DNA of 17,361 bases from Alistipes sp. GTDB taxonomy: Bacteria; Bacteroidota; Bacteroidia; Bacteroidales; Rikenellaceae. Positions 1 through 6,986 of this stretch are shown here, piece after piece (within the stretch, counting starts at the first letter, position 1; the number at the start of each line of letters is the position of its first letter). The DNA is taken from positions 1 to 17,361 of the forward strand of contig JAHZDG010000005.1 of NCBI GenBank assembly GCA_019422485.1, in the 5' to 3' direction. Position numbers and translations under genes: made by a program. Below the pieces are notes generated by a model. The model was not told where the DNA came from, made no database searches, and worked only from the letters and a program-made list of their open reading frames with translations.

Positions 1-147
1 CCGGTGACGATCGGAATGGCGGAAACGTGTGGCAGAGGATGTGAGGGGTATGTCCGGGGTCCTTCGTTCTGCAGCTGGATAGCAGGGGAAAACGAGCTTG
101 ACAATCATGTAGATGGCGGAGCGTGTGGGAAATTCGCGAAAAAATTT

Positions 148-155
148 TATCTTTG
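148..155 (+). promoter_or_regulatory. Bacteroides-type -7 box of the antiporter gene
   Basis: TATCTTTG matches the Bacteroides sigma-factor -7 consensus TAnnTTTG. TGTG at 124-127, 20 nt upstream, fits the -33 TTTG box with one mismatch. Transcription would start near 160, which leaves the ATG at 174 as the first usable start and puts the upstream GTG at 123 outside the message. Promoter activity is inferred from the match alone. Confidence 0.5.
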
Positions 156-173
156 TTTATCTCCGTCGTATCT

Positions 174-2510
174 ATGAGGCAGAAGCGAATCCAACGAAAT
201 TACCTGTTTTATGGATTGATGTTGCTGGTTTTCGGCGCATTGATCTGGGGGGTTATGTGTTTGGGCGAGCGTTTTGACGGTACGATGGTGGAGGCTCCAG
301 TAGTTGGGGTGACCCATGATCTGCACGCCGATCAACCGACCGCAGCCGAAAACCTGACCGCTTTCGAGTTGTTCTGGCAGTCGATGAAGACCCACCTGTC
401 TCATCCGTTGCCGCTGCTCTTGTTGCAAATTATCTCGATTCTGATCGCCGTCCGGATCTTTTCCTTCCTGTTCAAATACCTGGGGCAACCGGGGGTGATC
501 GGTGAAATCTGTGCCGGGATTGTCCTGGGCCCTTCGGTGTTGGGCTATTTTTTTCCGGAGGCTTTTACTTTTCTTTTCTCCCCCGATTCGCTGGAACCGT
601 TGAACATCATCAGCCAGATCGGGCTGGTCCTGTTTATGTTTATCATTGGCATGGAGCTCGACCTGAGCATCCTGCGTAAAAAGGCCAGCGAAACCCTGGT
701 GATCAGTCACGCCAGTATCATTGTACCGTTTTTCCTGGGAGTGGTTCTCTCGTATTTCGTCTTTCCGGAGTTTGGCGCTTCGCACACGACTTTTCTGCCG
801 TTTGCCCTGTTTGTGGGGATCTCGGTGAGTATTACGGCTTTCCCCGTGCTGGCCCGGATTATTCAGGAGCGCAACCTGGGCAAAACCCCCATGGGAATGC
901 TGGCTATCGCCAGTGCGGCCAATAATGACATCACGGCGTGGTGTCTGTTGGCGGCCATTATCGCGATCGCCAAGGCCGGAAGCGTAGCCAGTGCCGGATT
1001 TACGTTGTTGGCCTCGGTGGCTTATGTACTGTTCATGTTCCTGGCCGTGAGACCGTTCATGAAAAAGATCGGGGACATCTATCACAGTCAGGAAGTGGTC
1101 AACAAAACCCTGGTGGCGTTTATTTTTCTGGTGCTGATTCTCTCTTCTTATATTACGGAGGTGCTGGGTATTCACGCCTTGTTCGGGGCCTTTGTGGCCG
1201 GGGTGATCATGCCCGACAACATCAGCTTCCGGAGGGTGATGACCGAAAAGGTCGAAGATGTCGCACTGGTGCTTTTCCTGCCGTTGTTTTTTGTCTTTAC
1301 GGGTCTGCGTACCGAAATCGGTCTGCTCAATACACCGTATTTGTGGGCGGTCTGCGGATTGTTTATCGCCGTCTCGATTGTCGGGAAACTGTGTGGAGCG
1401 GCTTTCTCGGCACGCTTTGTCGGTGAGTCGTGGAAAGACAGCCTTTCGATCGGGGTGCTGATGAATACCCGGGGATTGATGGAGCTGATCGTGCTGAATA
1501 TCGGTTATGAAATGGGTATTCTGCCTTCGTCCATCTATGTGATCTTCGTGATTATGGCCCTGTTTACCACCTTCATGGCGACTCCTTCCCTGATGTTGAT
1601 CGAAAAGTTATTTGCGCATCGGTCGCATGGCCCATCTCGCGAAGAATCACGGCCGGTTCTGTTCCGACCCCGGATTCTGATCGCCTTTGCCCGTCCGTCC
1701 AGCGCTCCGGTCTTTTTGCGGATTGTTCGGATGCTGTGCGGTCGTTATGCCCAAGGGGCTAAAGTGACGGCTCTGCACTTTACCATCGGAACCGAAACCA
1801 ACCCGATGTATGCCGGACGTTTTTCGCGGGATAGTTTTGCTCCGGTGGAGGCTGAAAGCAAGCGCCTCGGGTTCCCGATCGAAACGGTTTACGGAGTGAC
1901 TGACCACTATCAGAAAGATCTGTTGGAGATTGTCCGTCGCGAGCAGTATGATTTCGTATTGTTGGGGGCCGGTCCCAATTTTATCTCTGACTATGTCGTG
2001 CCGCGCAGCAGCAGTTTGTTCCTGCCGGCGGAATTGAACCGCATCAATTACCGCCTTCGGACCAATCAATGGTTCTTTCCGGGCGAGTCGGCGCGGGATA
2101 AGTCCAAACGTTTGTTCAGTCACATTCCTTCGACTTTCGGGGTGTTCGTGAATCGGGGCTATCGGGAAGCGGCCCGGCACATCGGGGTGTTGTTGGCCGA
2201 CCAACGGGATCGGAATCTGCTGTTGTATACCTCATCGGTGGCCGGAGGGGCCGATGTGACGGTGCGCGTGGCCGATTCGACCTTCCTGCCCGAAGTGGAG
2301 GCCGAAATTGCCGCCCAACCTTCGCCGGAACGGGAACATTGCCACATGGATGAGCCCGGGCACTCTTTTAGCGAATTTCTGCAAGGGAAAGATCTGGTGA
2401 TCATCAGTTATACCTGCTGGCTGAATATCACCCAACTGCAGAGCGCCTGGATTGAACAGTTGCCCTCGTTCCTGGTGATTAAACCGTTTTCCAAAACAAA
2501 GGAACAGTAA
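174..2510 (+). CDS. CPA2-family cation:proton antiporter with C-terminal cytosolic domain
   Basis: This is probably an inner-membrane Na+/H+ or K+/H+ antiporter of the monovalent cation:proton antiporter-2 family, exchanging monovalent cations for protons in pH and salt homeostasis. One N-terminal membrane helix (about residues 10-30) is followed by a loop of some 45 residues and then the antiporter core (about 75-475). The core shows the family signature GQPGVIGEICAGIVLGPS and an Asn-Asp pair (NNDITAW, about N251-D252) in the ion-binding region. The remaining 280 or so residues are soluble, begin with a beta strand like that of universal stress protein folds (ILIAFARPSSAP), and may be regulatory. 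I chose the ATG at 174 because a -7 box lies at 148-155; the frame also opens at a GTG at 123. The protein is 778 aa from this start, typical of bacterial members with a C-terminal extension. The transported ion cannot be decided from sequence. Confidence 0.9.
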   Translation: MRQKRIQRNYLFYGLMLLVFGALIWGVMCLGERFDGTMVEAPVVGVTHDLHADQPTAAENLTAFELFWQSMKTHLSHPLPLLLLQIISILIAVRIFSFLFKYLGQPGVIGEICAGIVLGPSVLGYFFPEAFTFLFSPDSLEPLNIISQIGLVLFMFIIGMELDLSILRKKASETLVISHASIIVPFFLGVVLSYFVFPEFGASHTTFLPFALFVGISVSITAFPVLARIIQERNLGKTPMGMLAIASAANNDITAWCLLAAIIAIAKAGSVASAGFTLLASVAYVLFMFLAVRPFMKKIGDIYHSQEVVNKTLVAFIFLVLILSSYITEVLGIHALFGAFVAGVIMPDNISFRRVMTEKVEDVALVLFLPLFFVFTGLRTEIGLLNTPYLWAVCGLFIAVSIVGKLCGAAFSARFVGESWKDSLSIGVLMNTRGLMELIVLNIGYEMGILPSSIYVIFVIMALFTTFMATPSLMLIEKLFAHRSHGPSREESRPVLFRPRILIAFARPSSAPVFLRIVRMLCGRYAQGAKVTALHFTIGTETNPMYAGRFSRDSFAPVEAESKRLGFPIETVYGVTDHYQKDLLEIVRREQYDFVLLGAGPNFISDYVVPRSSSLFLPAELNRINYRLRTNQWFFPGESARDKSKRLFSHIPSTFGVFVNRGYREAARHIGVLLADQRDRNLLLYTSSVAGGADVTVRVADSTFLPEVEAEIAAQPSPEREHCHMDEPGHSFSEFLQGKDLVIISYTCWLNITQLQSAWIEQLPSFLVIKPFSKTKEQ

Positions 2511-2558
2511 GTGAAAGACTTGTCTGGTAAGAGAGAGTAAAAAGAATCTTATATATGG

Positions 2559-2598
2559 CAGCAGCGACCGAACTAACATTCGGTCGCTGCTGTTTTTT
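2559..2598 (+). terminator. Rho-independent terminator after the antiporter gene
   Basis: A perfect 14-bp stem (2559-2572 with 2579-2592) and a 6-nt loop are followed by six T residues. It lies 48 nt after the antiporter stop and just beyond the 3' end of the convergent DUF4838 gene. The T-run is only on the plus-strand side, so it mainly serves the antiporter transcript. Confidence 0.9.
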
Positions 2599-2612
2599 CA
2601 AAAATAGTAAGG

Positions 2613-4838
2613 TTAGCGTACTACGATTTCGTCGATGAACATCAGGGCGTCGTCGCCTGAATAGTAGTGCCATACAGGACAGATGTCGAGGCTGTGAATG
2701 CGCAGTTTGACGTAACGGGCCTGTCGGGGCTCGAAATCGAAATCATAGCGTTTCGTTCCGAAAAAGGGATCTTTGGTGACGGTGTGGGTGACGGGTCGGC
2801 CGGCTGGTGTGAAGTGTTTGCCGTCCAGGGAAGTCAGGGCTTCGATGCGTTCGGGCAGGAAGGCCGATTCCCACAAAATCTGCAGATGGCGTGAGTCGAT
2901 GTGACGGACGGTTTCCGTTTTTTCCAGATCGACCGTCAATTCGACGGTGGGTTGATAGAAACCTAACCATTGGGTGATCCAGATCTGTGTGCCGTGCAAG
3001 CCGTCGGTCAGTAGCGGCAGGCCCTGTCCTTGTCCGTCCCGTTTTTCGCTGAAGGGGACGTTGGCCGTAACCGGTTTGCGGTAAGCCAGGTTGCCCTCTT
3101 GCTGCACCTGTGCCATGTAGAGCATCTGGTCGCGGTATTCGTCCGGGGTGCTGTGGTGTTCGGTAACGCGCCAAACTCCTTGTTGCTTACAGAGTTCGGT
3201 GAATTCATCCAGCTGATCCAGCCACTCTTGTTTGGCCTGCCACTTCCCGTCTTTCTCTTCGAGGAAACCGCGGGGACCGTAGGGATCTTTACGGCCGATC
3301 TCCATGGCCGCGAAATAGAGCGGTTTGCGGGCAATCTTGACCCGGGTTTGGATTTCGGGATCATCGGCCGTGGCGGTTACCGCCTGATCCATCAGAGAGA
3401 GATATTGTTCCATGTTGTCGGCCGAAAGCCAGGTGTCGGCGTATTCCACGGCGTAGCGGTGCAGACCCAACCATTGGCCCGATTGCTGCATGTTCCGACA
3501 GATCAGGTCGATGTATTGTCGGATGTAGGGGGCTCCCTTGCCGTAATATCCCTGGAGGAAGTCGTTCATCAGGGCGTCGAAGTCCTGATAGGGATCCCAC
3601 AACAGTTTCGAAACGATATAGCTGCGCATTTCGCAAAGTTCGCCGCCCTGAATACCGCAGCACTGTTCGAAGAAGGTCTTGACGCCATGAGAGGCGAAGT
3701 ACTGGAGGTTGGGCTGCAGAATGTACCAGTTGGGGAAGGGGCGTTGCAATTCGTTGAAGCTGACGGCGTAGTCCCACATGAAGATGTTGTCGGTCAGGCG
3801 GGCCCAGTCTTCCATGTCGCGGCAGAAATCGGCGCTGGTCGAGTCTTCGGCAATGGGTTTGGCCCGGTTGCACTCGATGCTGCAGAACATGATGTTGACA
3901 TTGGGGGCAGGTTTGGTTTTGGGCGCCTTGCGGGTGTATTGATAGCCCAGGGTCGAGATGGTCTTGTCGGGGAAGCGCTGGGCCACCTGATTGACGAAAC
4001 GAATCACCGAGCCGGCCGGTGAACCCTCTTCGGCATCGATGGCGGCACAATGCTCGCACTGACAGTATTGGAAGTTGTCGTTGCTGCTGACCGACCAGTA
4101 TTGAGCGTCGGGATTTTGTTCCATGGCTGTGGCCAGGTTGTCGCAGATGATCTCCAGTACGGCCGGATTCGACAGACAGGGTTGCGTGGTGCTGCGGCGC
4201 CCTTTGACCAAGGCGAAATATTCCGGGTGGGTTTTATAGAGGTCGTGAGGTAACAAAATGTCGAACGTATGGACGAACAGACCCCAGTTGTCCCGTTCAC
4301 CTTCGGGAGTTTGACTCAGGCGGAGCCAGTCGTTGGTGACCGTGTCCAGCGGAAGGCCCGATACGTAACGTTCGGTGAAAACGGGAACCTGAATGTCATT
4401 CAGTGAGGCCGGTACGGTCAGTTGGGATTTCCGGGGAACGATCTCGGCCTGAGGCGTATAGTGACGCACCCCGAAATAGTCTTCCAGCAAAGCATATACT
4501 CCGTAAAGCGTTCCTTTGCGCGGTCCGCCCTGGATGGCCAGTTTGGAACCCAGGGTGCGGATGGCGAATCCGTCGAGACCCAGGCTGTCCAGCGAGTCGA
4601 AAGAGGTGCGGTTGGTGCGGCCGATCAGAATTTCGGATTCGGTGACGGCAGCAGTGTCCCGAACGATGGGAAGTTGACAGTCCGAGATCGCTTTCAGGTA
4701 GCGTTGCAGTTCCGTGGCGGCTCGGGTCTCGGTGGGGGTGGGGTCGTTCGGGATGACGATGGTGTAGTCGTTCAGGGTTAGTTGGCTGGAGCAGGCGGTC
4801 ATCCAAAAGGCCATCATACCCAGCAGCAGTTTTTTCAT
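2613..4838 (-). CDS. DUF4838 domain lipoprotein with C-terminal discoidin-like domain
   Basis: This is an exported protein of the DUF4838 family, often found among carbohydrate-active genes in Bacteroidales; its reaction is not known to me. The start at 4838 gives MKKLLLGMMAFWMTACSSQ, a lipoprotein signal with Cys in MTAC, so a lipid-anchored envelope location is expected. The frame also opens 12 codons earlier, but that would bury the signal. Residues about 20-140 resemble the N-terminal domain of GH67 alpha-glucuronidases and GH20 enzymes (GGPRKGTLYGVYALLEDYFG). The middle contains the Cys cluster CQCEHCAAIDAEEGSPAG typical of the family. The last 140 residues look like an F5/8 type C (discoidin) carbohydrate-binding domain. 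It is monocistronic and divergent from the gene at 5161, and there is no SusC/SusD pair nearby. Glycosidase activity is only a guess. Confidence 0.85.
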   Translation of the reverse strand: MKKLLLGMMAFWMTACSSQLTLNDYTIVIPNDPTPTETRAATELQRYLKAISDCQLPIVRDTAAVTESEILIGRTNRTSFDSLDSLGLDGFAIRTLGSKLAIQGGPRKGTLYGVYALLEDYFGVRHYTPQAEIVPRKSQLTVPASLNDIQVPVFTERYVSGLPLDTVTNDWLRLSQTPEGERDNWGLFVHTFDILLPHDLYKTHPEYFALVKGRRSTTQPCLSNPAVLEIICDNLATAMEQNPDAQYWSVSSNDNFQYCQCEHCAAIDAEEGSPAGSVIRFVNQVAQRFPDKTISTLGYQYTRKAPKTKPAPNVNIMFCSIECNRAKPIAEDSTSADFCRDMEDWARLTDNIFMWDYAVSFNELQRPFPNWYILQPNLQYFASHGVKTFFEQCCGIQGGELCEMRSYIVSKLLWDPYQDFDALMNDFLQGYYGKGAPYIRQYIDLICRNMQQSGQWLGLHRYAVEYADTWLSADNMEQYLSLMDQAVTATADDPEIQTRVKIARKPLYFAAMEIGRKDPYGPRGFLEEKDGKWQAKQEWLDQLDEFTELCKQQGVWRVTEHHSTPDEYRDQMLYMAQVQQEGNLAYRKPVTANVPFSEKRDGQGQGLPLLTDGLHGTQIWITQWLGFYQPTVELTVDLEKTETVRHIDSRHLQILWESAFLPERIEALTSLDGKHFTPAGRPVTHTVTKDPFFGTKRYDFDFEPRQARYVKLRIHSLDICPVWHYYSGDDALMFIDEIVVR

Positions 4839-5160
4839 GATGTATGGGGTTTTGAGAGGGTTGTTTGGGTTCATGCTTCGGGGAACACTCCTCGAAACGA
4901 ATTCCGAAAGGTACGTATTTTTTCAGGAAAACCACCGGGCAAGACGATTCGGGGCGGGCGGCAGACCGAAACGAGAAGGGAAGTGATGGGACAAAAGGCA
5001 GGGGAACTGCTTGTGAAGGGAGAGCGAATCTGTCTGGATGCGATTCCGTCTTTGATTGAATCCCAGAATTTTCCTGTCCGAAAAACCGTTTATCCCGGCA
5101 TGCGGAGATTCCCGAATTCTTTGTATTTTTGCTACGGTCGCTTTTCGACTCTCTTCGCGC
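4839..5160. other. Divergent intergenic region, no gene seen
   Basis: This stretch separates the divergent genes starting at 4838 (-) and 5161 (+). Reading frames across it have no recognisable product. For the minus direction the best -7 candidate is TACCTTTC (4913-4906), one mismatch from TAnnTTTG and without a -33 partner. For the plus direction there is an exact box at 5124-5131, listed separately. I saw no repeats or strong hairpins. Confidence 0.5.
5124..5131 (+). promoter_or_regulatory. Bacteroides-type -7 box before the His-rich protein gene
   Basis: TATTTTTG is an exact match to TAnnTTTG. No TTTG is seen at the expected -33 distance, so the match is partial. It would start transcription near 5138, after the frame's first ATG (5056), and so supports translation from the GTG at 5161. 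Confidence 0.5.
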
Positions 5161-5505
5161 GTGAAAAGATCGCTTTCCATAGGGAGAATTCTGTTGTGCC
5201 TGCTGTTTCTGGGTTATTACGGCAGTACAACCCTCTTTTACCACGTTCATATCGAACCGGACGGGGCCATCGTTCATTCTCACCCCTTCTGGTCCCATAG
5301 CGAAAATGCGGCGGCTCATCACCATTCACGCGCCGCTTACCAAACCATTCAGCAACTCTCTCATGTGCTGTTGATCGCCGGGTGGACTGCCTTACTGCCA
5401 CCCTTGTTCCGCACGGTTTACGCCCGCTTGCAGGTTCCACCGATTCAACAGCCGGCCGAATATCGTCTCGAATTCCAGACGTGGCGGGCACCTCCCGTTC
5501 GTTAA
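5161..5505 (+). CDS. Small His-rich two-helix membrane protein
   Basis: This protein of 114 residues (from GTG) has a hydrophobic helix at about 9-27, a His-rich segment at 28-55 and a second hydrophobic helix at about 68-86. The first helix runs straight into HVHIEPDGAIVHSHPF, followed by HHHS; nine His fall between residues 28 and 68 (28, 30, 39, 41, 46, 53-55, 68). From memory, small Bacteroidales membrane proteins with this HTH..VHSHP pattern are common but uncharacterised. Metal binding is an inference from the His clusters. The GTG at 5161 is preferred over the ATG at 5056 because of the -7 box at 5124-5131 and because it starts with a short basic n-region (KRSLSIGR) before the helix. 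It lies 69 nt upstream of the hemerythrin gene on the same strand, so co-transcription is likely. Confidence 0.6.
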   Translation: MKRSLSIGRILLCLLFLGYYGSTTLFYHVHIEPDGAIVHSHPFWSHSENAAAHHHSRAAYQTIQQLSHVLLIAGWTALLPPLFRTVYARLQVPPIQQPAEYRLEFQTWRAPPVR

Positions 5506-5574
5506 ACGGTTCTTACCGGGCTTTTCTTCTCACACCTTATCCCGACCAGAATTGTTCAACGAAACCTTCATTCC

Positions 5575-6315
5575 ATGAAAACTTCAAAAAATACCTCTCG
5601 TTCGGAAGGAATCTCCCTCCCGGAGACGTCATGGCTTTTTTCGCCCAAAAGCAAACTGTCTGATCTGATCCAAGCCGATTACAAACTGCTGTTCGTGCTG
5701 CGCCGTATGGGCATTGCCTTGGGGTTCGGCGAGATCAACGTCGAAGAGATGTGCCGTCGTTATGGCATTTCGCCCGATTTTTTCTTGCTGATCTGCCGGA
5801 TCCACAGCAGCGAAAATCCGTTGTTGCCTGCCGACTGGATTCAACGGCTGCAGGTCAATGAACTGATCGACTACCTGCACCGTTCGCACGAATACTACTC
5901 GCAACAGATTCCCGTTCTGCGCAACAAAATCCGTCAAATGGCGGCCTCCTGTGAAGCCATCCATCTGAAGATTCTCGAACGTTTTCTCGACGATTATCAA
6001 CAGGAGACCGACCACCATTTTGCCTACGAAGAGGAGACCGTTTTCCCGTATATTCACCAGCTGGTGGAAGGTCGTTCCGGTGACGGCTATAACATCGAAC
6101 AGTTCGAACGCAACCACAGCAATATCGAGGAGAAACTCAACGACCTGCAGAATATCATCCTCAAGTACCTGCCCGAAACCTGTCAGGCCGATCTGCGCGA
6201 TGAGGTGCTGTTCGATATTTTCCTGTTGGAAGAGGATTTGGGAAAACATACCCTCCTCGAAAATCACCTTTTGATTCCCTATGTAGCCCAGCTCGAAAGC
6301 CATGAAAACCGATAG
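5575..6315 (+). CDS. Hemerythrin HHE-domain protein, RIC/ScdA-like
   Basis: This 246-residue cytosolic protein appears to bind a di-iron centre. Residues about 27-75 (KLSDLIQADYKLLFVLRRMG...) resemble the ScdA_N (DUF542) domain of RIC/YtfE iron-sulfur repair proteins, but the Cys-Cys turn of that domain is replaced by ALGFGE. Residues about 95-240 form a four-helix hemerythrin-like bundle with the expected ligands: H102/H105 in LHRSHEYY, H147/H148 with the EEE at 152-154, H181 in FERNHSNIEE, and H225 with E229/H231 in DLGKHTLLENHLLIPY. RIC proteins act in nitric-oxide and oxidative stress; whether this one repairs clusters or senses O2 or NO is not shown by the sequence. Its last 14 bases overlap the LuxR-type regulator gene, which implies translational coupling and a shared role. 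There is no signal peptide. Confidence 0.85.
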   Translation: MKTSKNTSRSEGISLPETSWLFSPKSKLSDLIQADYKLLFVLRRMGIALGFGEINVEEMCRRYGISPDFFLLICRIHSSENPLLPADWIQRLQVNELIDYLHRSHEYYSQQIPVLRNKIRQMAASCEAIHLKILERFLDDYQQETDHHFAYEEETVFPYIHQLVEGRSGDGYNIEQFERNHSNIEEKLNDLQNIILKYLPETCQADLRDEVLFDIFLLEEDLGKHTLLENHLLIPYVAQLESHENR

Positions 6316-6931
6316 ATCCCACCCCTACCGGCTGATGCTCATCGAGCCTTCGGCCATAGTTTCGAGGGGGATCCGGGCTCTGCTGTCCGAATACCCCGAG
6401 TTCGAAAATCTGACGGTCTACAACGACCTGGCACATGGACTGGACCAACTGCCGCGTCTGAATCCCGATCTGTTGTTGATCAATCCCTCGGTGATCGATT
6501 TCCAGAAACGCCTGTTGGTGCGCACGCTTTCACCGACTTTGAGCGGGATCACTTTGGTGGCGGTCGTATACGGATTGATGGAAGAGGAGGCGCTCAAGCA
6601 GTACGATGGCAGCATCGGGCTGTATGATGAGCCGGCCCAGATTGTCCGCAAATTGCGCAAGGCTCTCGAAACTCGCCACGCCAATCCGACGCAAACGGAC
6701 AGTTATGACCTGTCGACTCGCGAAAAGGAGATTCTGGTCGCCGTTGCCCGGGGGCTGACCAACAAAGAGATTGCCGACTTGCACCATATTTCGATCTATA
6801 CGGTGATTTCACACCGCAAAAACATCAGCCGCAAGACCGGCATCAAGAGTGTATCGGGGCTGACCATCTATGCCCTGTTGCACAAGATGATCGATCAGGA
6901 GGAATGGATGGCTTCCGGCGGATGGAAATAG
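6302..6931 (+). CDS. LuxR/NarL-type regulator with degenerate receiver domain
   Basis: This is a DNA-binding transcription regulator of 209 residues. The C-terminal part (about 136-197) is a clear LuxR/FixJ helix-turn-helix: LSTREKEILVAVARGLTNKE followed by IADLHHISIYTVISHRKNIS. The N-terminal part (about 10-120) has the size and strand pattern of a response-regulator receiver. However, the acidic pair after the first strand is reduced to E15-P16 (LMLIEPSA), and the phosphoacceptor position after strand 3 is Asn61 (DLLLINPSV). Phosphorylation in the usual way is therefore unlikely. No histidine kinase is adjacent. The gene starts inside the 3' end of the hemerythrin gene, which suggests that the di-iron protein provides the signal, directly or indirectly. 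That partnership is an inference. Confidence 0.88.
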   Translation: MKTDRSHPYRLMLIEPSAIVSRGIRALLSEYPEFENLTVYNDLAHGLDQLPRLNPDLLLINPSVIDFQKRLLVRTLSPTLSGITLVAVVYGLMEEEALKQYDGSIGLYDEPAQIVRKLRKALETRHANPTQTDSYDLSTREKEILVAVARGLTNKEIADLHHISIYTVISHRKNISRKTGIKSVSGLTIYALLHKMIDQEEWMASGGWK

Positions 6932-6986
6932 GCTTTTGCCCTGACCGCAAGGATGACTTTCGGAACGGGAAAGCCGCATCGAAATG

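Noticed and set aside
1..122. Open frames on both strands at the left edge, including a minus-strand frame from an ATG at 109 (MIVKLVFPCYPAAERR...).
   Set aside because: Only 36 codons are visible, the sequence soon loses protein-like character, there is no TAnnTTTG box on that strand, and no family is recognisable.
147..1175. 342-codon minus-strand frame opposite the antiporter.
   Set aside because: Its composition (many Gln, His, Arg, Asp) is that of an antisense shadow; the plus strand encodes a clear antiporter here.
3030..4022. 330-codon plus-strand frame opposite the DUF4838 gene.
   Set aside because: It is rich in Val, Gly and Phe with no domain, as expected for the antisense of a GC-rich gene.
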